Shown here: piece by piece, positions 31,416-42,800 of the stretch
Numbering within the stretch: the first letter of the stretch is position 1
How the letters are laid out: each line of letters opens with the position of its first letter
Assembly: GCF_905220565.1 (NCBI RefSeq)
Contig: NC_059406.1
Coordinates: 7,760,001-7,824,000, forward strand
Source of the DNA: Melitaea cinxia
Taxonomy: Eukaryota; Arthropoda; Insecta; Lepidoptera; Nymphalidae
Direction of reading: 5' to 3'
Length of the DNA stretch: 64,000 bases
Translations under genes and position numbers: made by a program
The notes under the pieces: model-generated
What the model saw: only the letters and a program-made list of their open reading frames with translations
Databases searched by the model: none
What the model was told of the DNA's origin: nothing

Positions 31416-32996
31416 AATCTTTATCTTTATCTTTAATATATATAAAAGCGAAAGGTCACTCACTCATCACGAAATCTCTGAAACTATAAAACCTACAAAC
31501 TTGAAATTTGGCAGGTAGGCTCCTTATAGGACGTAGACGTCCGCTAAGAACGGATTTTACGAAACTCGACCCCTAAGGGGGTAAAACGGGGGTTGCAAGT
31601 TTGTATGAAAGTCCTATGTTTTTGAAGTAAGAGACTTAAAATTTAAAATGTACACTGTTTAGATGGTGAGAAGGTGTCCAAATAATGTATCTTTAGAAAT
31701 CAACTCCTTTTTAGGGTTAAAACGGGGGATGGTAGGTTGACTCCTTCATCACGAAATCACCGAAAATATAACAGCTACAAACTTGAAATTTGGCAGGAAG
31801 GCTCCTTATAGGGCGTAGACGTCCGCTAAGAACGGATTTTACGAAACTCGACCCCTAAGGGGATAAAACGGGGGTCCGAAGTTTTTATGAAAGTCTTATG
31901 TTTTTGAAGTAAGAGACTTGAAATTTAAACTGTATGCTCTATAGATGGTGAGGAGCTGTCCAAATAATGCATCATAATCTATATATATAAAAGAGAAAGG
32001 TCACTAACTCACTCATCACGAGAACTCTAAAACCGCTGGATGGTCTATCCATCCAGGTTGGACAAAGATAAAATTTGGCAGGGAGGTAGATTATAGTTAG
32101 CAGACGTCCGCTAAGAACGAATTTTACGATATTCCACCGCTAAGGGGGTTTAATTGGGGTTGATAGTTTGTATGAAACATATACAGCCTGAAAATAAAAC
32201 TAAAAATGTGGTGTATAGAGAAGTTTTATAAAAATAACTATTAAATTATAACATATTGTGACATGTTATGTATGTATGTATGTGTGTATGTATGTATGTA
32301 TGTATGTATGTGTGTATGCATGTATGTTTTGTATGTATGTAGATATTTTATGTATATATGTGTATGTATGAAGTATGTTTTTTTCTATATTTTTTGAGTA
32401 GGGAACGAAAATGCATAATGTTTGCATGCATAATGTTGAATTTACAAATTATAAAGATAATTGCGCTGCTACCTTTTCAATTCATATTATCCTATATCTA
32501 AAGGTTGTCTGGAAGAGATCACTACTAAGCGATAAGACCGCCTTTGTACATTACTATCTCTATGTGTAAATAACTGTTTTATGTAAAAAAAAAATCCGAG
32601 TGGTGTGCAATAAAGTATATTCTATTCTATTCTAAATTATACTAAATTGTGCCTTTTAAAAAGTTACTCAGTTTGATAAGCATTTCAAATAACTAAAATA
32701 AAAAAATAATTTGCGTTAAACATCTTACTAGTAATGCATATCTTCATAACCACGCGGACGTAGTCGCGGGCAACAGTTAGTGTATTATAAAACAAAGTCC
32801 CCAAAAGTGTATGTGATCGATTCGCACAAAATCTGCTGAACGGATTTTCATGCGGTTTCACCATTGGCAAGAGAAAGGTTTACGGAACGGCTAAGCCGAT
32901 TTTGATGAGAGTTTCACTGAAAGTTTGCCGGGAAAACTTTGTGACACACTAATTTCAACGCGGGCGAAGCCGCGGGCACAGCTAGTACATTATAAA
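31416..32996 (+). repeat. Composite Helitron-like repeat, plus copy
   Basis: Two and a half tandem modules ('aggtcactcactcatcacga', 'tccgctaagaacggatttta', 'ccctaagggggtaaaacggg') are followed by 'aatttcaacgcgggcgaagc' and the end GGGCACAGCTAG before T. The same composite lies inverted at 58232-59680. 32245-32636 is an insertion relative to that copy. Confidence 0.75.
32245..32640 (+). repeat. (TATG)n microsatellite and LINE 3' tail inserted in the composite repeat
   Basis: About 390 bases absent from the inverted copy, bracketed by AAATTATA on both sides. It holds a (TATG)n tract at 32260-32365 and ends GTGTGCAATAAAGTATATTC with ATTCT repeats, the same 3' end as the LINE tail at 58137-58160. 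Confidence 0.7.
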
Positions 32997-33735
32997 TCTA
33001 TACTAATATTAAAAAGACGAAAGATTGTATGTTTTTTTTTGCATTGAGTAGGCTCCGAAACTACTGAACCGATTTGAAAAATTCTTTCATAGTTGGGAAG
33101 CTACACTATCCCCAGGTGACATAGGCTATACCTATTACGTTTTCAAAAAAAATAAAATAAAGATATTTATTAAAACTCCAATAATGTAACTGAAGGTGTA
33201 AAAATACTTAAAATATTTTTTACAAAAATAACAACAAAAAAAAAAAACATTAAAATAAAAAGAAAAGTTCATTAAAATAATATTATTTAAATTTTCTGTA
33301 TAATTTCCTTTTTTTAGTAACCTGACGCAAAAAGAAGGGGTTATGTGTGTGTATTATTATTTTACAATTTAATATTTTTGTTAAATTCCCGTGAGGAGTC
33401 GGGGCAGGCCACTAGTCACTAATAAAATTCACCTTTGCACGATACACATCAATGAAAAGATTTGCAAGAACAGTCAATGGTGTAATTTTGGGGAATCGTA
33501 ATGCGATAATTTTTCAATCTTATCTTGTAGATGACTCAAACACGACGTGGACGCGCTTACGCTTCAGCGTAAGAACTAAATTTAGAAATCAGTGACAATT
33601 TATTTTAAACTAGTTTGTATTCCTCGTAGCACAAATTCTTAGTTTCGGAATATGCTTTGTAGTATTTACACAATACTGTTTTTACTTTTAAGCGTTGTTT
33701 TCTTTAATAAAAGTGTATGTTATTTGATTTAAAAA
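32997..33735. other. Region upstream of the second gene
   Basis: 33000-33415 is a Helitron-like copy ('ctactgaaccgatttgaaaa', ending near 'caggccactagtc'). 33415-33735 is the putative 5' flank and leader of the second gene; no promoter motif stands out. Confidence 0.45.
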
Positions 33736-33865
33736 TGACGAACAGTGGTCTTCGCAAAAGTGCTAGTGGTAGCTTTCAAGTGTACCGTCACGTGAACTCC
33801 AGCAGTAGTGAAACTTCTACGTCATCAATCAGTTTCTCTGAAAATTCTGAGACACCGTTAAAAAG
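33736..33865 (+). CDS. Second gene, exon 1 (start codon)
   Basis: ATG after tttgatttaaaa. Encodes a Ser-rich N-terminus (NSSSSETSTSSISFSENSET) ending PLKR, with donor gtaaag. The next exon completes the last Arg codon. Chosen as start because an exon with this ATG joins in phase to three further exons. Confidence 0.65.
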
Positions 33866-36800
33866 GTAAAGGCGTATACATGGCCTAGCTGTATTACTAA
33901 TTCCTTTCCTTTGTTGACTAGATAATAGGATGCTTTTTGAGAACATTATTTAAAACTTTCAACTTCTGTGATAAATAATATACAAGATACTACAAATAAG
34001 TGTAATGTGAAATTAAAAAAACAAAAACAAAAACGTCATTAGCTTTTTTATTTTAGATTCAACCGTTTGCTTCGCTCATCAGTAGTGAGACAATGGAACC
34101 TTTTCAAAAAAAATCAGCCGGGCCTCAAGACACGCGGCAGGTCAATATCTGATACTGGCTTATGTTCTATCGTCGACAATGGTAAATTAATATTCGTTAA
34201 AGAATAAATATATTTCAATGAAAAGTAACTACATATATATACGGTGTTATCTATTCCCAACACAGGAAATTACTTCATTATTTAATTATATGAACTTATA
34301 ATAGAGTTTAATCAATAGTCAACAAAATTAGAGTTTAATTTGAATGAAATAAACACTGCATCGAAATTAATTCACTCAATAATTTTTAATGAAGTAATTT
34401 CCTGTGCTGGGAATAAATAACACCGTCGCTAATTAATATTAAGCTCTGTGATGTTCTTTTAAATATAACAGAAAGCACAGCGATAGCTAAATCAAAAGAG
34501 AAAATTGTTTTGTAAAATTCTAGCATTTGACACAAAATTCGTAGTTTTTTCTTTAGATTACAAATATCTAGTAAGAACGTATTTGTATAATCTTTAGAAC
34601 AACTAATATACAAGACTTCGATCGAAACAGTGTCTACAAAACAGTGGCGTAGCTAGGTAACCAAGGCCCTGGGACAGAATATAAAAGAGGGCCCCACTAA
34701 ACTATCTGAAATCGTACACACTCCAGAATTGTAGTAATACATTCGACTCCGTAAAAAACTTTAAAACCAAATACTTACAAATTGTAACTTATTTTAGTGA
34801 ACAAATTAAAACTATTTTATAAGAAGAAAATCACCTGTTACCGTTCAAAACAGTACAGTACAGTCCTGTTACAAACACACAGACAGCGGAGGTACGTTAA
34901 TACGATCCCGTCGACACCACCCCTTGAGTGAGTCAGTCATTTCAGCCTATTGCAGTCCATTGCTGGACATAGGACCCAAAGTTCACGCTAGACATCCCGA
35001 TTTTCCGCAATCCTCATCCAGTCTACACCGATAATTATAAATCACGTAGATCGTCGGTCCAACGGGACGGAGGACGTCCCACGCTGCGTTTGCCAAGACG
35101 TGGTCTCCACTCCAGGATACGTCTGCCGTCGGCACGGTAACGGTCATCGGTCCTGCGACACAGGTGACCAGCCCACTACCACTTCAACTTGCTGATTCTG
35201 TGGGCTATGTCGTTAATTTCATTTTCTTGCAGATAGTCTCATCTATTCTAACTTTGAGAGAAATCCCAAGCATTAGCCCGTTCCATTCCACATTGAACGA
35301 CTTTAAACTTGTGGACCAGTCTCTTCGTCAGTGTCCACGTCTCGGCTCCGTATGTTAACACAGGCAGGACGCATTGGTTGAAGACTTTTGTCTTCAAGCA
35401 TTGCGGAATCTTCGAAGTGAAGACTTGACGAACCCTGCCAAATGCCGCCCAGCCCAACCAAATCCTCCTATCAGTCTCCTTCTCGTAGTCGTTGCAGCCT
35501 ATTTGGATGGTATGGCCTAGGTGAACATAAGCCTGAATAACTTCGAGAAGGGTACCATCGACCGATACCAGTCTCGGTATGATTTGGTTGTTAAACATCT
35601 TTCTTTTTTTTAAACTTTTGTACAAGTACATACCGAGATCGACCCGTCGGAAGAACTCGTTTAGGCCGGCCAGCATTTGGCCTAGCTCATCAAACGTCTC
35701 CGCAAAGATGATGATATCGTCGTCGAAACGAAGATGAGAGATGCATTCGCAGTTGACGTTGACGCCTCATTCCCCCCAATCGAAGGTCTTAAAGATATCC
35801 TCCAGCGTAGTGGTAAACAGTTTCGGTAATATTACATCTCCCTGTCTTACCCCACGCCGGAGGAAAATTCAACTTGTTCTCTAGTCTTGGATGTGAACGG
35901 TTATCGTCGCCGAATCGTACATACATATCTGAGTACCTCGATATATCGCTAGTCGATATGAAATCTCTGCCAAGAGTCCAGGACAGCCCAGGTCTGGACA
36001 GAGTCGAAGGCTTTCTCACAGTCCACGAATGCCATACACAGCGACTGATTACATTCTTCTGTCTTTGTATAATCGACTTCGTTGGTGAAAAATGTCTGCG
36101 ATCCAGTGTACACACCGTCTTCATCACGTTGAAAGTCATCTTGTCCACGTCGCTAGTAGTTTCCAGCGAATCGAATCGGATTTAGAGTTCCAATTGGAAC
36201 TACTCGCAGTCACATAGTATTTCGGGCAGCGTAACTCGAAGAGTAGATTTCATCAAGCGGGCCCGTTATTTCTGGAGGCATATATTCGGAGTGCCTCGCA
36301 ATAGTCGGTGGTCGCTGCCGGTTTTAAGCCTATTAACCACTGAGACATTTCTGAATATATGCCTTTTATCCGCTATGATGAAATCGATCTCGTTCCTCGT
36401 CACAGTTTCGGGGCTTTGCCATATTCATTGCCTTTGGGACTTCAATAGTTCCAAGGTTGTAGTGGAACTTTGTTATCCCTTAGTTGCCTTTTACTACATC
36501 CACGGGAAGACAGGGAGTGGATAAATTCTAAACTACCATAGCCATACAGCAAAACTCCTTCAATTACATCGACAAGTAATACAACTAAGTAGACGAAAAA
36601 AATAGTCACGTAAATGTGCGTTATCAAAGATTAGATATCACGCACCACCTTTCGATTAAAACAAAAATCGTCAAAATCGAATTGAGTACCTCTTCCTCTT
36701 TGGAAGTCGGTTGAGTTAGTGTTAGAAAATTCAATATTTAACTGACTGCAAAACGTGCATTTAACTGAGTTATTATTGTGTCTAGTACATTATTGAAAAA

Positions 36801-39800
36801 TGTAATTTTAAATATATTTATATCTTTCCTGTTTTTAAATCGATAACCTGGAGGTAATAATTTATCAAAATGCTTATTTATTTTACGTCAAGAGTTTCTC
36901 GTAGGTCCCGCCTTGCATCAAGCGTGTGTTGTGCGCTGGGGACAGGGGAGTTACCTTCAAGTTTCAAACAAAGATGTTCGAGACTTGTTGAGAATTCCTC
37001 TGTAATTTTTCAGATAAGTTACCGTAATTAAATTTGTGTTCATGGAATCTGGTTTACTTATATTCCGAATGTGGGAGAAATTTTCATTAGTTCAATTTAT
37101 AGTTTGTAAGTCTGAGTCCAACGGGCGCCCTGAGCTTGGGGGCCCCGGAGCACTGCCCCATTTTGCCCCTCTGTAGCTACGCCACTGCTACAAAATTTTG
37201 TTTAAAAAAATAAACATTAGCATAGACGCCTCGATAGAGTACCTACTTAATAGTTTTTTTTTCAGATTTGGGCTACTTGGACGTTACTGTATCGCCTAGT
37301 CTATCATTACAAGTTATTGATGCCGCAGCGCGTGCTAATGTACCATCACTATCGATTACGTAAGTAATTTATATTAATTAGTATTTAATAGATAATTTAT
37401 TAACTGCTGTCTAAATTTATCAATATTGTCTATACCTAGGTGTACTCAATGTGCGCGTTAGTCAAAAAGTTAAAAATAATTACAATCAATTAGGTTTGAC
37501 ACCGCGTTGGCGCAATGGCCACAGCACTGTTTTGTAGTTATTATACTGGTGGTTGCGGGTTCGCATGACAAACATTTGTATTGGCCGTATAGATGTTTGC
37601 CGTGGTCTGAGTGTTTATTGGCCATATAGATGTTTGCCGTGGTCTGTGTGCAGTCCTTGTGCGTCTCTCCACCGTGCCTCGGAGAGCATTATTATGTATG
37701 ATGTACACCTAATAGCGATCGTTACTCATAGTACGGAATATATCCACCAACCCGTATTGGAGTAGCGTGGTGGATGATGCTCTGATCCTTCTCCTATATG
37801 GGGAAAAGGCCTATACCAAGCAGTGAGATATTACAGGCTGAAGCGATTAAATAATAATTATTTATATATTGTACGATTTTATTGTTGTGTTACCCACACA
37901 TTAGGAATTCTAAACATTTTTGAATATCATATCAAAAATTGACCTTTGTAAGATACCCCAAGTGTAGCCCGTTCCTTTGCACGTTGAATGACCAACTTGT
38001 GGACCAGTCCCTTCGTCAGTGTCCACGTCTTGGCACCGTAAGTTGATAAAGGCAGAATACATTCCTCGAAGATTTTTGTGTGTGACATTGCTGAGTCTTC
38101 GAAGTAAAGACTCGTCGAACCCTTTCAAACACCGCCCAGCCCGATCGGATTCTCCTATCGGTTTATTTATCGAAGTTGTTTCAGCCTAGTTGGATGTGAT
38201 GGTCTATGTAGCCATAATCCATCATAATAGAACAACTTCGAAAAGGGTACCATTGATCGATACTAGTCTCTCTGTGATTTGGTAGTTAAACATAATTTTC
38301 GTTCTATCCAAATTCATACCAAGATCGACTCGTCGGGTGAACTCATTTAGCTACCCAGGATTTTGGGTTAGCTCCTCCACGACCATATGGTGACCATGTA
38401 ATGAGGTGGATGACGGCGTTAAAGAGTCTCGCCAAGGATTTTAGGACAAGTCGCTCTGCGGTTTTAAGGAGATCAGTCATAACTCCATCATCCCCCGGGC
38501 CCTCCTGTTTTTAAGCTGTTCGAGCGCCGCACTAATTCCGTTGATGTCGATATCCGGGATGTCTTCCGAAAAATGGCGCAACAATGTTTGGCTTTAAAGT
38601 TCCAAGGTAATATAGAAGGAACTTTGATATTCCTTAGTCGCCTCTTACGACACTTACGAGAAAAGAGAGGGTGACTAAATTCTAGACTGCCGGAGCCACA
38701 CAACAAATATTGTAGTACCTACTTATGTATATTTAGAGGAATATTTTAGAAGATGTAGAAAGTGTGATCATTAACTATAATTGAATTTTTAGTATTGGTT
38801 GGACAATAATTGTAGCCGCTTAGACCAACAAATAGTATGTGTCTACTTGGTTATGTCTATTAGTCTTTTGACCATACTGATATACCTATCATGTTGTGTT
38901 ATATTTTGTATGGCAAGAAAATAAATTCTAATTTTTGTATATCCCTGTGGGATTTGAAAATACCTACCTTTAATAGGTTAATCATAAAATTAAATTACAT
39001 ATCATAATCAAAAGTAAACATTTTAGAGATTTATTTGGTACATAATTACAGAAAAGCCAATACATGTCACAATATTGTAGAAGCCAAAAGAATAGCAACT
39101 ATACGTGACAACTAAACCAAATTGCGGTTAACTATTAAATAGATTAAGACGATAATCTGCTTATTTTAAAATTTAGGTTAATAATGACTTACACTACTTT
39201 TAATAATCGACATATATATTGTTTGTCTATCTTATTACTTGTATTTTTATTATATATATATTATATATTTTTAATTAAGAAAGGTCTTGTAAACTTTTGT
39301 TTTAAAAAACCTACTCCAGAAGTTATAACATGTTCATAAAATTAAGATATAAGGTGAAATTCTAGGAAGACTGAGAAAACCCAGTAAAAAATACATTATA
39401 CGTATGATGAAACAACTCAATACTTATTTGTAAATCGAAATGATTCAAGATTGTTGTTGCTGGTTGCAGGTAATAAAATCATGTTAATACAATCATGTAC
39501 TATTTTAAAATCGGATGCTCATGTTCAAAGGTTCTCAGTCGAATGAGCATTTTGTGTCGGGGGCGCCAGAAGCGCACATAATACAAACGCAAAAACATTT
39601 CACGAAATACATCTTACTGGTGGTCCATAAAACACGTTTGCAAATAGCGAATTGGGTTGGTATTTGCTAAGCGTGAGTGGGTGGATATTAAAACAGGAAG
39701 ATGTTTTTTTGTACAAAAAAAAAACTAATTATTATTAATTACTCTTTAAAAAACTGCGTTTTATTATAAAATTGTTAATATCTTGCTTGAACTACGGCGT

Positions 39801-42800
39801 CACTAAATCCACACATCTTTATTATCAATATAATTCTGGACCGAATAATAAGATGTAACTATTAATTTATTTTTAGTACAAACTTTAAATTTATTGCTGG
39901 CAATTACGAAAACGTTTGGTGTATTTTATTATACATGCGAATACGATAAGCCAGAAAGGAGACGATTTAAAACAGAAGGTCTAAAGGGGGAAATGGTCTA
40001 GTTTTTGTGACGCTGTATTTGTTAGATGTTATTTAGATAGATTAGTTATGCTGTGTGGTGACGGCATTAAAAAATATAGCCACCCCCTCTCTTCCCGTGG
40101 GTGTCGTAAGAGGCGACTAAGGGATAACACAGTTCCACTACCACCTTGGAACTTAAAAAAGCCGCCCGATGGCGGGATAACCATCCAACTGCTGGCTTTA
40201 AAATAAACAGGCTGAAGACGGGCAGCAGCGTCTTCGGTGCGACAAAGCCGGCCCTGCGGTCAGCAACCCGCCTGCCCAGTGTGGTGACTATGGGCAAAAC
40301 ACATGAGTTCACGCCATTTTTGGCTCGAACTTGTGGACGCCTATGTCCAGTAGTGGACTGCGATAGGCTGATGTGATGATGTGATGATTTGTTAGATGGT
40401 TACTGAAAGTGTGACTTAACGTAGTAGGGAGGGGGCTCCGAAACCCAAAAGGCTGTGATGACTGGGCTAATCTGTTATCGATACTTATTAACGACTACAA
40501 TAGACTTATATTTTGTAGCGCTTATAGATTGAAGAAAGAGTTTGTTATATATGTTTGTTATCAGTATAATACAACGTACGAGTAGGTCGACGAAAAAAGC
40601 GTCAAGTAAAAACGCATTATTAGATATAACTCGAAAAGTAGTTGTTAGATCTCAAATAAATTTAAATGGGACTAATTGGCACACACAACTTTTCGATTAA
40701 AACAAAATTTGTCGAAATCGGTCTACCCGGTCAAAAGTTCTGATGTAACATACATAAAAAAAAATACAGTCGAATTGAGAACCTCCTCCTTTTTTGGAAA
40801 TCGGTTAAAAAATATGTACAGAACTTTTTACTGGTTAGGTCGATTTTGATGTTTCCTTTTTAATAGAAAGGTGGTGCTTGTCATGTGGTCCCATTCAAAT
40901 TTAATTGACATCTGACAAGTATTTTTCCAGCTATCTCTAATAATACGTATTTACTTGACTTATAAAAAAAACAGTCGAATTGATAACCTTCTCCTTTTTG
41001 GAAGTCGGTTGAAAACTGCACGTCAGATCTCGACTTAATTGAAATGGAACCACACAAAAGTTGGTATCTAACAGTTTTAGATAAAAAAAAAGAATTATTC
41101 AAAATAGATACACCCAGTAAAAATTATGAGGTAAAACACAAAAAATTATAAGGTATATATTCTGTTTAAAAATATTTAGTTCGTGAAGATTAATCATCTT
41201 CTGTTATAAATAAAATTAATGATATTTTAAAAACGGGAATGCAATTATTTTGTAAAACTAAGTAAACTGCAACGTGTAAGATTTCAAGATTCTTTTTCCG
41301 ATTGGTTTTCTATAGTTGCTGGTGTTCCACAAGGTGGCGTGTTGTCTCCCTTCTTATTTTCCATATTTATAAATTTTATTTCTTCCCATATTACCTTTCT
41401 CTAACACTTGTATACGGACGACCTTCAAATCTAAACACGAACTAAAATTGACGATCTATCTCGCACTAGAAGTATATTAGTATATATTAGTTAATATTGA
41501 CCTTGATATAGTAAAGTGCTCAAAATCTTTCATTATTTTAATGGTTAGTAGAGTTCCTAGACTTCACTATTATTATTTTTGGGTAAGTCAAACCGTGCGT
41601 AGATACTCTTTTTTTTAAATTTTACTTGGGGAAGATCCATCGTGGTTACTACTCTGGCACGAGAGCTAAAAACCCCACGTGTAGGCCTAGGTGGGGCGAG
41701 ATGGGTTGCGCTAGTATTCACCAATTCGCCTCGGCGGTAGGCCCGAACGAAACATCTGGTCCCAGGCACCTAGAGGGGCGGCCCCCAGAAAATCACCCCT
41801 TTCGACGTGTGGGTTCTCATGCCGTCTGAAGGTGACCCGACCACCCATCAACCAGTCCACTTATGGGAAGCTCAACCGGACCAGTCTACCGTCTGCGGAA
41901 TGGGAAAACCGGGTCCAAGAGCGTCTCACCTCCATTAGGCCAGGCTAGACCTCCATAGTCGTATCGCAACCGAACAAGCTCCAGGGAGCCCAGTGCAACC
42001 AGGCCGCCAATCGATTTTACGCCACAGGGCGAGCGAGCGAACTCACCTGCCCCGTCTCTCTTTACTGTTTTTGGTCCGTGGGGATCGTACACCATGTTAT
42101 CCTAACCTTCTTTATGAGGTAGTTATATTCATTGGGTCTAATTTAAAGAATTACACATTACTCTATATGTACTAACCGGAAAGAAGTATTTGTACAAATA
42201 CAAATATCCATCACAAGCGGGAATCGAACCCGCAAACCGTCGGTTTTTAGGTGCATATGTTACCGGCCAAACCCGATTTCAGGACAAACTAGTTTTGCCT
42301 AGGCTAAACTAGTTCTTCCTATACGTGTTAGGATTAACTAGTATAGCCTAGGCAAAACTAGTTTGTCCTTAACCCGATAGGATAAACCAGTTTAGACTAG
42401 TCCAAACTAATTTGTCCTAAGCCCGATAGGATAGACCAGTTTAGGCCAGGCCAAACCAGTTGATCCTGATATAAATACGCACACTTTAGGATAAACTGGT
42501 ATGGCCTAGTCTAAACATTATAGTATATCAAGAAAGTCAAAATAAATGGATAAAGTGAAAAAAATACTCTGTAATTGAAAAAATAATCATTTTTATTAAA
42601 ACCATAATGATTCGTCGTTAAAAATTATGGATAATTGGTAATACAAACAATCATACTATAACAAATAATAAATGTTTTTTAATAGAAGCAATAATCATAT
42701 CTCAATTATTAAAATTGTTATTTATTTTTACATGGTTTACTTTGGTGGCCCTTAGAATTGCAGAGTATGAGTGCCTTCTTGCACTGGCATCTGTTTGTGG

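Larger units (their letters stand above)
34642..37187. mobile_element. hAT-type element with an RTE copy inside
   Basis: Ends CAGTGGCGTAGCTA and TAGCTACGCCACTG with perfect 8-bp target duplication CTACAAAA (34634-34641, 37188-37195). About 2.5 kb, but no hAT transposase frame; the interior is largely RTE-derived sequence (34925-36545) and an AACCGACTTC fragment (36555-36717). It sits in intron 2 of the second gene. Confidence 0.85.

Noticed and set aside
32263..32365. CRISPR-like or satellite array
   Set aside because: A simple (TATG)n microsatellite without spacers.
42205..42240. tRNA gene (B-box-like gcgggttcgattcccgc on minus)
   Set aside because: No cloverleaf; it is the promoter part of a SINE interrupted by a transposon. 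The same applies at 9040 and 48045.
42258..42530. CRISPR-like array of 40-bp repeats with 9-base spacers
   Set aside because: The repeats are palindromes mirrored at the other end of a transposon, and linkers are too short and similar; eukaryotic context.
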